From the NCBI GenBank assembly GCA_944376795.1, contig CALWDW010000001.1, positions 158,789-222,788 on the forward strand: DNA of 64,000 bases. Direction: 5' to 3'. The DNA comes from an uncultured Christensenellaceae bacterium. GTDB lineage: Bacteria > Bacillota > Clostridia > Christensenellales > UMGS416. The notes under the pieces were generated by a model that saw only the letters and a program-made list of their open reading frames with translations, had not been told where the DNA came from and searched no databases. Shown piece after piece: positions 26,129-34,563 of the stretch. Both the position numbers and the translations under genes were made by a program. Each line of letters opens with the position of its first letter. Position 1 is the stretch's first letter.

Positions 26129-26479
26129 CTAGAACATGCCGGGCATATTGAGCCCACCCAGCTTGCCCATCTTCTCCTCCGAGGCGGCCTCCAGCTGGGA
26201 CATGGCCTCGTTGACCGCCGCAACAACCAGATCCTGCAGCATTTCCACATCGTCGGGATCGACCACTTCGGGCTTAATCTCTACAGACAGCAGGCGTTTT
26301 TCTCCCGAAAGCTTCACCGTGACCATACCGCCGCCGGCGCTGGCCTCGATCTCCATGGCCTTAATCTCCTCTTGGGCCTTCTCCATATCCGCCTGGAGCT
26401 TCTGCGCCTGCTTCATCAGCTGCTGGATATTGCCTCCGCCCATGCCCATACCGCCGGGAAAACCTCCGCGTCGTGCCAT
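26129..26479 (-). CDS. YbaB/EbfC nucleoid-associated protein
   Basis: A 116-residue small DNA-binding protein. The Gly/Met-rich N terminus ([24 protein letters not shown], in two parts) and the following coiled-coil helix, then [27 protein letters not shown], are typical. Lies between dnaX and recR, twelve bases after dnaX. Confidence 0.94.
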   Translation of the reverse strand: MARRGGFPGGMGMGGGNIQQLMKQAQKLQADMEKAQEEIKAMEIEASAGGGMVTVKLSGEKRLLSVEIKPEVVDPDDVEMLQDLVVAAVNEAMSQLEAASEEKMGKLGGLNMPGMF

Positions 26480-26491
26480 TTTACGTTCCTC

Positions 26492-28297
26492 CTAATCCAT
26501 ATCGTCCTGTTCAATTATAACCAAATCAGCCGGAAGTTTCTGAATGCTCTCCTCTACAAAGGACTTCTCCTCTTGGCTGAAAACCTCTTCGGTAAACTCC
26601 ACCGCAACCGGCTGGCCCATAAGCTCAGTCAGGCACGCAGCCACCGCTGCCTTCTTCCGGGTCAGGCTGCGCATTGCCATCTTTTCCTTGGGCAAGAAGC
26701 AGACGGTCAGCCTGCCGTCCTGCAGAGAGGAAGGCCTGCCCCGCCGCATCTGGGTCACCTGGAGATCCATGCCCTTTTCCTGCATGGAGGAAATAGCCGC
26801 CTCCCAAAGCTCTTGGGCCGAGGCATACGCCCCCACCGGAACGGTCGGCTTTTGCTTTTTCTCCTCTCCCAATACGGCGGACACCGCGCTTCGCAGCGCA
26901 GAGGGATCCAGCCTTTGGGGAGTGGGCGCCGGAGACGCCGGAGAAGGCTCATGCCGAGGGGCGGGCTCGGGCTCCGCCGGGGGCGGCAGGGGCGCCTCTT
27001 CCCAGGGAGGCGTATCCTCCGGCGGCTCCTCTGGCGGCGGCGCCTCCCAGGGAGGCGCACCCTCCTCCGGTATGTCATCCTCCGGCTCCGGCATCGCGCC
27101 TCGCGGCGCCTCTCGGCAGGATGGCGCCGCCGGTCCGCGCTCCTCTAGCTGGCGCATCCGCAGCTCCAGCTGCTGCACCCGCTCCAGCAATGCCTCTACA
27201 CTCTGTGTCTCCTCCAACTGACAGCATCGGGCAAGCGCGACTTCCAGAAGGATGACGGGCTGACCGGCGTATCGCAGATCGCTTTCCAGTGTGGACAGGA
27301 TTCCCAGCATGCGGATCACCCCGGCATCGGTGGCCTCCTGCGCCAACGCGGACAGCTGCTGGATGGACGCCGCATCCATATCCAGCCCCCCGGCGGGATC
27401 CTGGGTATGCATGACCACAAAAAGCTCCCCCATGGTACGCAGCAGCTCCGCGGCCAAGGTGGGCACATCTACACCGGCGTCCACCATCTCCCGCAGCCGG
27501 GCAATGGCACCTGTGGTATCCCCGCGGAGCATTGCCTGGATCAGCCCGTAAAAGTACCGTGCATCAGTGGTGCCCAAAGTTGCATACACATCTTCCACGG
27601 TAAGGGTACCGCCGCCCAGGGAAAGGCACTGATCCAGCATGGACAGCGCATCGCGCATTCCCCCCTGCGCCTGGCGGGCAATAACCATCAAGCCCTTTTC
27701 TTCGGCCTGAATCCCCCGCTCCTGGGCAAGCTTGCGCATTTGGTCCACCATCTGTCCAATCCCAAGCCGGTGAAACTCATATCGCTGGCATCGGGAGATC
27801 ACGGTCTCCGGAAGCTTCCGCACCTCTGTCGTCGCCAAAATGAATACCACATGGGCCGGCGGCTCCTCCAACGTCTTCAGCAAAGCGTTGAATGCGCTGG
27901 AGGAAAGCATATGGACTTCATCGATGATATAGACCCGATACTTTCCGTGGGCGGGCAGATACCCTACGTTGTCCCGCAAATCCCGGATATTGTCCACACC
28001 ATTGTTGGAGGCGGCGTCGATCTCAATAATATCCATATTGTTCTCGGCGGACAGCGCTTGGCATACCGGGCATACGCCGCACATCTCTCCGTCACGGGGC
28101 GCTTGGCAATTGATAGAGCGGGCAAAGATCCGCGCCACCGTAGTCTTTCCCACGCCGCGCGGGCCGGAAAACAGGTACGCATGCCCCACCCGCCCGGCAG
28201 CCACCTGGCTTCGCAGGGTGCGGACCACAGCATCCTGACCCACTACATCGTGAAAACATTGAGGCCTGGCCTCCCGATACAGAGCACGATACGCCAT
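26492..28297 (-). CDS. dnaX: DNA polymerase III subunit gamma/tau
   Basis: A 601-residue clamp-loader subunit. The AAA+ region contains Walker A SGPRGVGKTTVARIFA, a four-Cys zinc module (CQAPRDGEMCGVCPVC), IIDEVHMLSSSAFNALLKTLEEPP and the sensor ATTEVRKLPETVISRCQ. A long Pro/Glu-rich linker (about residues 385-480) separates the ATPase from a C-terminal tau-like domain. Heads the dnaX-ybaB-recR operon under a promoter 40 bases upstream. I found no SRP RNA next to it. Confidence 0.96.
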   Translation of the reverse strand: MAYRALYREARPQCFHDVVGQDAVVRTLRSQVAAGRVGHAYLFSGPRGVGKTTVARIFARSINCQAPRDGEMCGVCPVCQALSAENNMDIIEIDAASNNGVDNIRDLRDNVGYLPAHGKYRVYIIDEVHMLSSSAFNALLKTLEEPPAHVVFILATTEVRKLPETVISRCQRYEFHRLGIGQMVDQMRKLAQERGIQAEEKGLMVIARQAQGGMRDALSMLDQCLSLGGGTLTVEDVYATLGTTDARYFYGLIQAMLRGDTTGAIARLREMVDAGVDVPTLAAELLRTMGELFVVMHTQDPAGGLDMDAASIQQLSALAQEATDAGVIRMLGILSTLESDLRYAGQPVILLEVALARCCQLEETQSVEALLERVQQLELRMRQLEERGPAAPSCREAPRGAMPEPEDDIPEEGAPPWEAPPPEEPPEDTPPWEEAPLPPPAEPEPAPRHEPSPASPAPTPQRLDPSALRSAVSAVLGEEKKQKPTVPVGAYASAQELWEAAISSMQEKGMDLQVTQMRRGRPSSLQDGRLTVCFLPKEKMAMRSLTRKKAAVAACLTELMGQPVAVEFTEEVFSQEEKSFVEESIQKLPADLVIIEQDDMD

Positions 28298-28332
28298 GGG
28301 CGTCCTCCTCGTTACGTCGGTACAACGCCATT

Positions 28333-28361
28333 ATTATACCCGAAACCCTTTCTCATAGCAA
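28333..28361 (-). promoter_or_regulatory. sigma-A promoter of dnaX-ybaB-recR
   Basis: TTGCTA and TATAAT with a 17-base spacer, 36 bases before the dnaX start. Confidence 0.7.
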
Positions 28362-28571
28362 GCGGAGAGCCGCAGCGAAATCCATCGGCCTCGCCTGCCG
28401 GCAGGAAGCCGCATCACAGTTTCAATCTGCAAACCCTTCTCCGCTTCCTCTGCCGCAGAAATTTTCCGGGGATGCAGGGTTCTCCCGTGCAGCCGCGAAT
28501 TGATGTATCACCGCAAATCCACAATGCAGTGCCGTCCCATATGCAGCACAGCACAAGAGGTGATTTCATCC

Positions 28572-31340
28572 ATGAAGCGAGTATACCGGCATCTCTCCGA
28601 ACCCGAACAATACCCCGCGTTCACCCGGCGCTCCGCCAAGGCCGTGACCCGTAAAGCCCTGCAGGGAAAGATACAGTTTACCTCCCTGCGCGGCTTCCCC
28701 ACCGTTTCAGACGGCGGCAGGACCCGCCTCACCGAAATCCGGGAAACCATTGAAATGTACGAGGACCACTTCCGCCTGGGAAAGGTTCTTTGGCCCGTTT
28801 ACCCCACGCTTCTCACCGAGAACTTCCACGATTTGGTGGATATCTGCAGAGAAAAAGGACTCTATCTTTATGACTTCTGGGGATATGTTCCCGGATCCCG
28901 TCCCGTCAAGGAGATTTGGGGGGAATACACCATTCCCGAGGATGCGGACGCTTACATGCGCAGCCAGCTGGGAGACCGCTTTCTGGGCTACGACAACGGC
29001 GAGCAGGACGGCCGCTATGTGCATGCCTTGGCAAACCGCTGTGCCCCGCTGCTTCCTTCCCGCCAAGCCCAGTATAAGAACTTCCAGGCATACTTTGAAA
29101 AGCTCAACGACGCCATGCGCAATAACACGGTCACCTTGGCTTCATTGACCTTCCTGCACTACTTTGCCAGAGAGGGCAACACCATCATGCTGGGGGCCGA
29201 AACCGCCCAGGCCCTGCCCTGCAGCGCCATGTGGTTCGCCTTTATCCGCGGGGCCGCCAAGCAGTACGGCCTGCTCTATTACGGAAACGCCTCGGTTTGG
29301 AACCGCTGGGGCTACAAGGACTACCATTGGGAGGAAACCGATACCAGCCAGGGCTTCGAAGCGGGACGATTCGCAGGAACCAGCCTTTCCCTGCTTCGCC
29401 GCCTGATTTACAATCAGTATATGTACAACTGTGACATCCTGGGGTTCGAAAGCAGCTGGTTCACTTCCTCCCCCGCAGCCCCCGGCAGCCAAAGTGACGC
29501 AGCCCACTATATCATGGGCGATACCGAGTATACCTTGACGCCCATTGGCGTCCTGCAGCAGCAATGCCGGGCCTTCGTGGAACGTCATGGATTTCCCGGG
29601 GTCCTGTATACGCCGCTGGCCATTGTCACGGATTTTCACGCCGGCTGGATGCCTCCCCGCCATCTCTACACCCGGGACATCTACAAGGTATGGGGAAATC
29701 TCCCCTACCGCGTGGGAGATTACCAGCTGGACTGCCTGTTTTCCCTCCTATTTCCCCACTACGAACGCGCCGGATTCTACCGGAATGAGTCCGGATTCCT
29801 CACGGAAACTCCCTATGGAGAAATAGCCGACCTTCTTCTCAACGATGTGGACAGCGCCGTGCTCCAGCGCTACAGCGCCGCAATCGTGGTCAACGACACG
29901 CCCATAGACTATGAGTTTTTCCTCAAACTCAAGACCTTTGCAGCCCAGGGCGGGAAGCTTTTGGTCTTCCGCGGGCTGGCTGAGGCCGGGCGGAAGACGG
30001 CGGTATGGGACGCGGACTACGACGCTTTCTTTGGAATCGGCTCCCTGCCGCAGGGCCCCATAACGGAAATCCCCTGGGGAAAGGGCAGCGTGACCATCAT
30101 CGAAGAGCATGACGGCCTGACCCCCACCGGACAGACCACCTATGCCAATGAGGAAAATGGGGATATCCCCCGGCCATACGCCTTTTCTCCCACTGCCCAG
30201 GATGCCCTGGACGCCTTCCTGCGGACTCTATCCATCCTGAAAGCAAACAATCCAGCGCTGCAGTACTGCGTTGACGTGAAGGACGCCGAGAACTACACCT
30301 TCTTCGCCGCCAACAACACCTGCGCGATGCAGGCCTTTGACCTGGAAGCCTGTGAAGGGGAAATCGTAGAGATCCAGGAGCTCCCCATCGAAGACGGCAT
30401 AAAGGAATTGCCGGAGTTCCTGCCTGCCGGCACGCAGGCAGACCCCCATCCCCACGGCAGCGGCTCCTTCACCATTCTGCCGGGAGACTGCCGCTTGTTC
30501 TCGGTCAAAACCTGTGGAATCACCCTGGAGGAGCTCCCCGATCTCTACCCGGCTCCGCCTCATACCTCCCTGTTCCTTTCCCTCCCGACAGGCTCCGGAT
30601 CGGCTAAGGATTATCTCCTAGAGCACCCCACCTTCTCCCAGCACTTCTGCGGGCTTCTGCTGCCAGCCTCCTACTTGGAAGCGCGCAGCGAGGAAGCCGC
30701 CGCCAAGGAAGCCCACTATTTCCGACTGCAAGGAATCTCCGTGGCGGTGGATTTCACGCCGTTGCTCAATCATTATCCCGATATCGCCATCATCGGCAAT
30801 ATACCTTCCCGCTCCCGGGAAGCCGTGGAACGAGCGGAACGTACCCTGCGCCTGGCCGCGGCCTATGACTGCTCTTTTGCCGTCTTCACCGGTACGCGGA
30901 ATGCCGAAAACGAATGGACGCCCCAGCAAGCCCTGGATGGCAGCCTAGAGACGCTCCGCGCTTTCCGGGAGATTGGGCAGCGGTATGGGATTCCTTGTTA
31001 TCTGCAGAACCGGGTACTGGACATCCCGGCAGAGGAACAGTACCGGCTGGGAGCCATGGCCGGCATGGGCAAGGCCCTGCACACGGCCTTCGCCCGCTGC
31101 GAAGGATGGACATACAGCGGCGCCGGAGAGGAACTGCTCCTGCTGGCCGCCGCCCAGCAGGATTGCTTCGGGCAGTGGTACAAAATGCAGCTGCCCTGCG
31201 CAGGCTGCCCCGATGAGAACCGCCGGAATGCGTTGCGCCAAGCCTATCGCGAGGCCTGCGCCCGGGGGATTCCCATTGTGCTGGCTGGTGACTTTTCCTC
31301 CTGGGACGAGGTTACCGCCGAGCTGGCCTTCCTCGGCTAG
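28572..31340 (+). CDS. large multidomain protein of unknown function, putative glycoside-hydrolase-like
   Basis: 922 residues, no signal peptide or membrane helix, so probably cytoplasmic. I do not recognise the family. The first 400 residues look like a TIM-barrel glycosidase: aromatic-rich strands such as LYLYDFWGYVP, MWFAFIRGAAKQYG, ASVWNRWGYKDYHWEE and ILGFESSWF, the last with a strand-end Glu. Residues about 440-520 (VVNDTPIDYEFFLKLKTF then GGKLLVFRG) resemble the GATase-like trimerisation domain of GH42-type galactosidases. A beta domain follows, and the final 230 residues (AVDFTPLLNHYPDIAIIGNI; LAGDFSSWDEV) look like a small sugar isomerase/epimerase barrel. The start is chosen after AGAGGTGA eight bases upstream. 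Monocistronic, ended by a strong hairpin. Confidence 0.7.
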   Translation: MKRVYRHLSEPEQYPAFTRRSAKAVTRKALQGKIQFTSLRGFPTVSDGGRTRLTEIRETIEMYEDHFRLGKVLWPVYPTLLTENFHDLVDICREKGLYLYDFWGYVPGSRPVKEIWGEYTIPEDADAYMRSQLGDRFLGYDNGEQDGRYVHALANRCAPLLPSRQAQYKNFQAYFEKLNDAMRNNTVTLASLTFLHYFAREGNTIMLGAETAQALPCSAMWFAFIRGAAKQYGLLYYGNASVWNRWGYKDYHWEETDTSQGFEAGRFAGTSLSLLRRLIYNQYMYNCDILGFESSWFTSSPAAPGSQSDAAHYIMGDTEYTLTPIGVLQQQCRAFVERHGFPGVLYTPLAIVTDFHAGWMPPRHLYTRDIYKVWGNLPYRVGDYQLDCLFSLLFPHYERAGFYRNESGFLTETPYGEIADLLLNDVDSAVLQRYSAAIVVNDTPIDYEFFLKLKTFAAQGGKLLVFRGLAEAGRKTAVWDADYDAFFGIGSLPQGPITEIPWGKGSVTIIEEHDGLTPTGQTTYANEENGDIPRPYAFSPTAQDALDAFLRTLSILKANNPALQYCVDVKDAENYTFFAANNTCAMQAFDLEACEGEIVEIQELPIEDGIKELPEFLPAGTQADPHPHGSGSFTILPGDCRLFSVKTCGITLEELPDLYPAPPHTSLFLSLPTGSGSAKDYLLEHPTFSQHFCGLLLPASYLEARSEEAAAKEAHYFRLQGISVAVDFTPLLNHYPDIAIIGNIPSRSREAVERAERTLRLAAAYDCSFAVFTGTRNAENEWTPQQALDGSLETLRAFREIGQRYGIPCYLQNRVLDIPAEEQYRLGAMAGMGKALHTAFARCEGWTYSGAGEELLLLAAAQQDCFGQWYKMQLPCAGCPDENRRNALRQAYREACARGIPIVLAGDFSSWDEVTAELAFLG

Positions 31341-31396
31341 AGAAAATCTCCCCGAGACGGCACGGGCAGAAACTCCGATAAAAACAGCATAAACAA

Positions 31397-31432
31397 GCCC
31401 CTGCCGGTCTGTTGTACAAGACCGGCAGGGGC
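31397..31432. terminator. hairpin terminator between convergent units
   Basis: A perfect 14-bp inverted repeat GCCCCTGCCGGTCT/AGACCGGCAGGGGC with an eight-base loop, between the 922-residue gene and the amino acid ABC operon. T-rich sequence follows on the minus side (GCTTGTTTATGCTGTTTTTA), so it mainly suits the minus-strand operon. Confidence 0.65.
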
Positions 31433-31454
31433 TGTTCAAATGGTAAGCCCTCCG

Positions 31455-31955
31455 CTATGGCTTTTCGTAAATACCTACGTCGAAGTACATGGCGCGGCCC
31501 ACAATCTCATCGGCCTCCTCGCCGCGGAAAACCTGGCTGTCAATCAACACGGGCTGGTTCCCCGGGTTTCCGTTATTCAGCGTGATCTGTACCACCAGCT
31601 TTTCCTCGTCCTCGTTCTCCAGCATCACGTTATAGACACGGTAAGGTCCATCTTCAATGGACTGCTGCGGCATCTGGAGCTGACAGCCCTCCCAAGCCGT
31701 GGTATCCTCCCCCGCCAAAACGGCCCGCGCCTCCTTTTCGGCGACGAGCAGCGGCTGCGTCTGCAGCGTAAAGCTGTACATCCACCAGACCAGCGCCGTC
31801 AGCAGCACCAGCGAGACGGGGTACAGAATCAGCTTCGGACGAGAGGCCTTGGCGCGATCCCTGCGCAGGCGGAAGAGTTCCTTCCCCAGCAGATAGGCAA
31901 GCGGCAGGAAAGCAAGCACATAAATCCCAATATAGACATACTTTGCAGACTGCAT
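31455..31955 (-). CDS. membrane protein of unknown function at the end of an amino acid ABC operon
   Basis: A 166-residue protein with two membrane helices (about residues 7-24 and 42-62) separated by a basic loop, RLRRDRAKASRPK, and an extracytoplasmic-type beta-rich domain of about 100 residues. No family recognised. It starts eleven bases after the ABC ATPase stop, so it is probably co-transcribed with the transporter; a link to transport is possible but unproven. Confidence 0.65.
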   Translation of the reverse strand: MQSAKYVYIGIYVLAFLPLAYLLGKELFRLRRDRAKASRPKLILYPVSLVLLTALVWWMYSFTLQTQPLLVAEKEARAVLAGEDTTAWEGCQLQMPQQSIEDGPYRVYNVMLENEDEEKLVVQITLNNGNPGNQPVLIDSQVFRGEEADEIVGRAMYFDVGIYEKP

Positions 31956-31966
31956 ACCTTACCTCC

Positions 31967-32710
31967 TCAAAGCACCTTGGCCAAGAAATCCCGGGCTCTC
32001 TCGGTTTTGGGCGACCCGAAGAGCTCCGCAGGCGTTGCGTCTTCGGCGATCACTCCTTCGTCCATAAACAGCACCCGGTCAGCCACCTCACGGGCAAAGC
32101 CCATTTCGTGGGTGACAATGGCCATGGTCATGCCCTCCTTTGCCAGATCCTTCATGACCTGGAGAACCTCTCCCACCATCTCAGGATCCAGGGCCGAGGT
32201 GGGCTCGTCAAACAGCATGATATCCGGCCGCATAGCCAATGCCCGTGCAATGGCTACCCGCTGCTTTTGGCCGCCGGAAAGGCGGCTCGGATACTGGTCC
32301 TGCTTATCCAACAGACCCACCCGCTTGAGCAGCTCCTGGGCGCGGGCAACGGCCTCCTCCTTGGGCATTTTCAAAACCTGGAGCGGCGCCAGCGTAATAT
32401 TGTCCAGCACGGTCATATGCGGGAATAGGTTAAACTGCTGAAACACCATGCCCACCTTCTGCCGAAGCTGGTTGATCTGGTTTTTATGCTCCATAAGCTC
32501 CACACCCTCGATATAGATGCGTCCGCTGGTGGGCACCTCCAGCAGATTGATGCACCGCAGCAGGGTGCTCTTTCCCGAACCGCTGGCGCCAATGATGCAT
32601 ACGACCTCCGAGCGGGAAATGTGGGTATTGATGCCGCGGAGAACATGCAGATCGCCAAAGCTCTTGTGGAGCTCTTCGACGCGAATGATCGGATCCATAA
32701 CCTCAGTCAC
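31967..32710 (-). CDS. polar amino acid ABC transporter ATP-binding protein (GlnQ-type)
   Basis: About 248 residues. Complete ABC ATPase: Walker [13 protein letters not shown]-loop [13 protein letters not shown], signature [15 protein letters not shown], Walker [15 protein letters not shown] and switch His in [12 protein letters not shown]; the order and wording are those of the glutamine/cystine/arginine importer group. I favour a GTG start at 32710, ten bases after AGGAGG and overlapping the permease stop by eight bases; an ATG at 32698 is the alternative. Confidence 0.92.
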   Translation of the reverse strand: MTEVMDPIIRVEELHKSFGDLHVLRGINTHISRSEVVCIIGASGSGKSTLLRCINLLEVPTSGRIYIEGVELMEHKNQINQLRQKVGMVFQQFNLFPHMTVLDNITLAPLQVLKMPKEEAVARAQELLKRVGLLDKQDQYPSRLSGGQKQRVAIARALAMRPDIMLFDEPTSALDPEMVGEVLQVMKDLAKEGMTMAIVTHEMGFAREVADRVLFMDEGVIAEDATPAELFGSPKTERARDFLAKVL

Positions 32711-33383
32711 TTGCACGCATCCTCCTTTCCACACGATTCACCAAGGAAGTCAGAATGGTGGTGGTGTAGAGATACACAATGGCCACCAGAAGGAAGGGCG
32801 TATAGGGGTCAAAGGTCCGGCTGCGGATGATATTGCCCGAGCGGGTCAGGTCATCCAGTGCAATGTACCCGGCAATGGCCGTCTCCTTGAGCAGGCTAAT
32901 CGCCTCATTCATCAGGGCAGGCAGAATATTCTTGGCGGCCTGGGGAAGGATGACCCGGCTCATGGCCTGGGTCCAAGAAAGGCCGAGAGAGCGGGCCGCC
33001 TCCATCTGCCCGCGATCCACCGCGAGAATGCCGCCACGGATCAATTCGGAGACATAGGCGCCGCTGTTGATGGCAAAAGCCACCGAAGCAACCAGAACCT
33101 TGGGCAGCGTGACGCTTCCCAAGATAGCGTAGTAGATGATCACCAGCTGCACCACGGCTGGCGTTCCACGGATCACATCCAGATAAAGCTTGGCAATGGC
33201 GTTGAGCCATTTGACATTCACAATGCGCATGATGGAGATCACCACGCCGATGGCAATGCCCAGGATCAGGGCAAAAAAGGTGATCTGCAATGTAGTACCC
33301 AAGCCACGGACCAGCAGCATGAACCGGTCCTCCCGGATGAGGTTGGAGTATATAGCGTCAGTGAGGCCGTAGAGCAGGTTCAT
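32703..33383 (-). CDS. polar amino acid ABC transporter permease
   Basis: A 226-residue inner-membrane permease of the His/Glu/Gln/Arg type with about five hydrophobic segments. Characteristic blocks are [21 protein letters not shown], split across the first helix, [47 protein letters not shown] and the EAA-loop region. It pairs with the ATPase and the substrate-binding lipoprotein in one operon. Confidence 0.93.
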   Translation of the reverse strand: MNLLYGLTDAIYSNLIREDRFMLLVRGLGTTLQITFFALILGIAIGVVISIMRIVNVKWLNAIAKLYLDVIRGTPAVVQLVIIYYAILGSVTLPKVLVASVAFAINSGAYVSELIRGGILAVDRGQMEAARSLGLSWTQAMSRVILPQAAKNILPALMNEAISLLKETAIAGYIALDDLTRSGNIIRSRTFDPYTPFLLVAIVYLYTTTILTSLVNRVERRMRASD

Positions 33384-33442
33384 CCCCCGTCTCCTTTCCG
33401 TAATACGTCCAATGGGGAAAGTCTTTCGAAAGTTAAAAGATT

Positions 33443-33470
33443 GGGGTCGCCTAGGGAACTAGGCAACCCC
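33443..33470 (-). terminator. attenuating hairpin between substrate-binding gene and permease gene
   Basis: A 12-bp stem GGGGTTGCCTAG/CTAGGCGACCCC (one G-U pair) with a four-base loop and AATCTTTT following on the minus strand. Located after the binding-protein stop, it would reduce read-through into the permease and ATPase genes and let the binding protein be made in excess. Confidence 0.65.
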
Positions 33471-33491
33471 GTCGCAAATGCGTAAGGCCGC

Positions 33492-34391
33492 TTACTCGCC
33501 GGTGGAATACACGGTGAGCAGCTCATCAATCTCGCCGCTCTCGGTCATCTCCGCCAGGACCTCATTGATGGCCGTCATCAGTTCGGTCTCGCCCTTGCGG
33601 GTGGCAATCGCGTAAGACTCATCCTCGTAAACAATGCTCTCTACCAGCTTCAGGCCCTCGATCTGGTTCATGATCACGCCGATGGGGAGATTGTCGCCGA
33701 TCACGCAGTCAATGCGGCCGGCCGCCAGGTCCTGTGCCGCCAGCATGATGGTGGTGTAACGCTGCACATCAGCGTCCTCAATCTCGCTGGCGAAATACAG
33801 GTCGCCGGTGGTACCATTCTGCACGCCGATCTTAAGTCCCTTCAGATCATCCTCCGAAGCGATGGTGGAATCCTCGCGTACGAGAACGACCTGGCGGGCT
33901 ACATAATAGGTATCGGAGAAGTCCATGCTCTTCTCGCGCTCTTCGTTCCGGGTAAAGCCCGCAGCAATAAAGTCAATCTTTCCGCTCTCCAAAGCGGCGG
34001 GGAGAGAGTCAAACTCCATATCCTCCACCACCAGTTCAACCCCCAGTTTTTCGGCGATAGCAGCCGCGATGTCGGCATCCACACCAACCACCGTACCAGA
34101 GGAATCCTTGGTCTCAAAGGGCATAAACTCCGCATTGGTACCCCACACGATCGTGTCCTTCTCACCGTCCGCAGGGGCAGCTGTCTCCTCTTCCTCAGGG
34201 GCAGCGGTTGCCTCCTCCTCGGGAGCGGCGGTCGCCTCTTCTTCAGGAGCGACAGTCGCCTCTTCTTCAGGAGCAGCGGTCGCCTCCTGGGTGGGAGCGA
34301 CGGTGGGTTCGGCCGCGGGCTGGGCACATCCAGCCAGCACAGCGGCAAGCAGCATGATGGCCGCAACGAGCGCGGTAAACTTGGTTTTCAT
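33492..34391 (-). CDS. amino acid ABC transporter substrate-binding lipoprotein
   Basis: A 299-residue lipoprotein. Signal peptide with lipobox LAGC at about residues 19-22, then an Ala-Pro-Glu repetitive linker (about 25-78, units like APEEEATA), then a family 3 solute-binding domain with GTNAEFMPFETKDSSGTVVGVDADIA, GKIDFIAAGFTRNEEREKSMDFS and YAIATRKGETELMTAINEVL. These fit polar amino acid binding. The acidic linker probably spans the cell wall. First gene of the operon, with a promoter 46 bases upstream. Confidence 0.93.
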   Translation of the reverse strand: MKTKFTALVAAIMLLAAVLAGCAQPAAEPTVAPTQEATAAPEEEATVAPEEEATAAPEEEATAAPEEEETAAPADGEKDTIVWGTNAEFMPFETKDSSGTVVGVDADIAAAIAEKLGVELVVEDMEFDSLPAALESGKIDFIAAGFTRNEEREKSMDFSDTYYVARQVVLVREDSTIASEDDLKGLKIGVQNGTTGDLYFASEIEDADVQRYTTIMLAAQDLAAGRIDCVIGDNLPIGVIMNQIEGLKLVESIVYEDESYAIATRKGETELMTAINEVLAEMTESGEIDELLTVYSTGE

Positions 34392-34436
34392 GTTGACATT
34401 GTCTCCTTCTTATGTCTTGGATTCAATCCGTATGCC

Positions 34437-34465
34437 ATTCTATATCAATAGTATGCAATTGTCAA
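34437..34465 (-). promoter_or_regulatory. sigma-A promoter of the amino acid ABC operon
   Basis: TTGACA and TAGAAT with a 17-base spacer. Surrounding DNA is AT-rich compared with the region. Confidence 0.75.
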
Positions 34466-34563
34466 CAGGAAAAGAGGCATATCTTCGCATAAAATCCGCC
34501 TCCACGCCAACGCTATCGCATAAAAGCTAATCCTGCTTCAAATCTTGCTCATATTCATGCAGG

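Noticed and set aside
28298..28571. SRP RNA gene upstream of dnaX
   Set aside because: I looked for the conserved GGAAGGAAGCAGC-type loop on both strands and did not find it.
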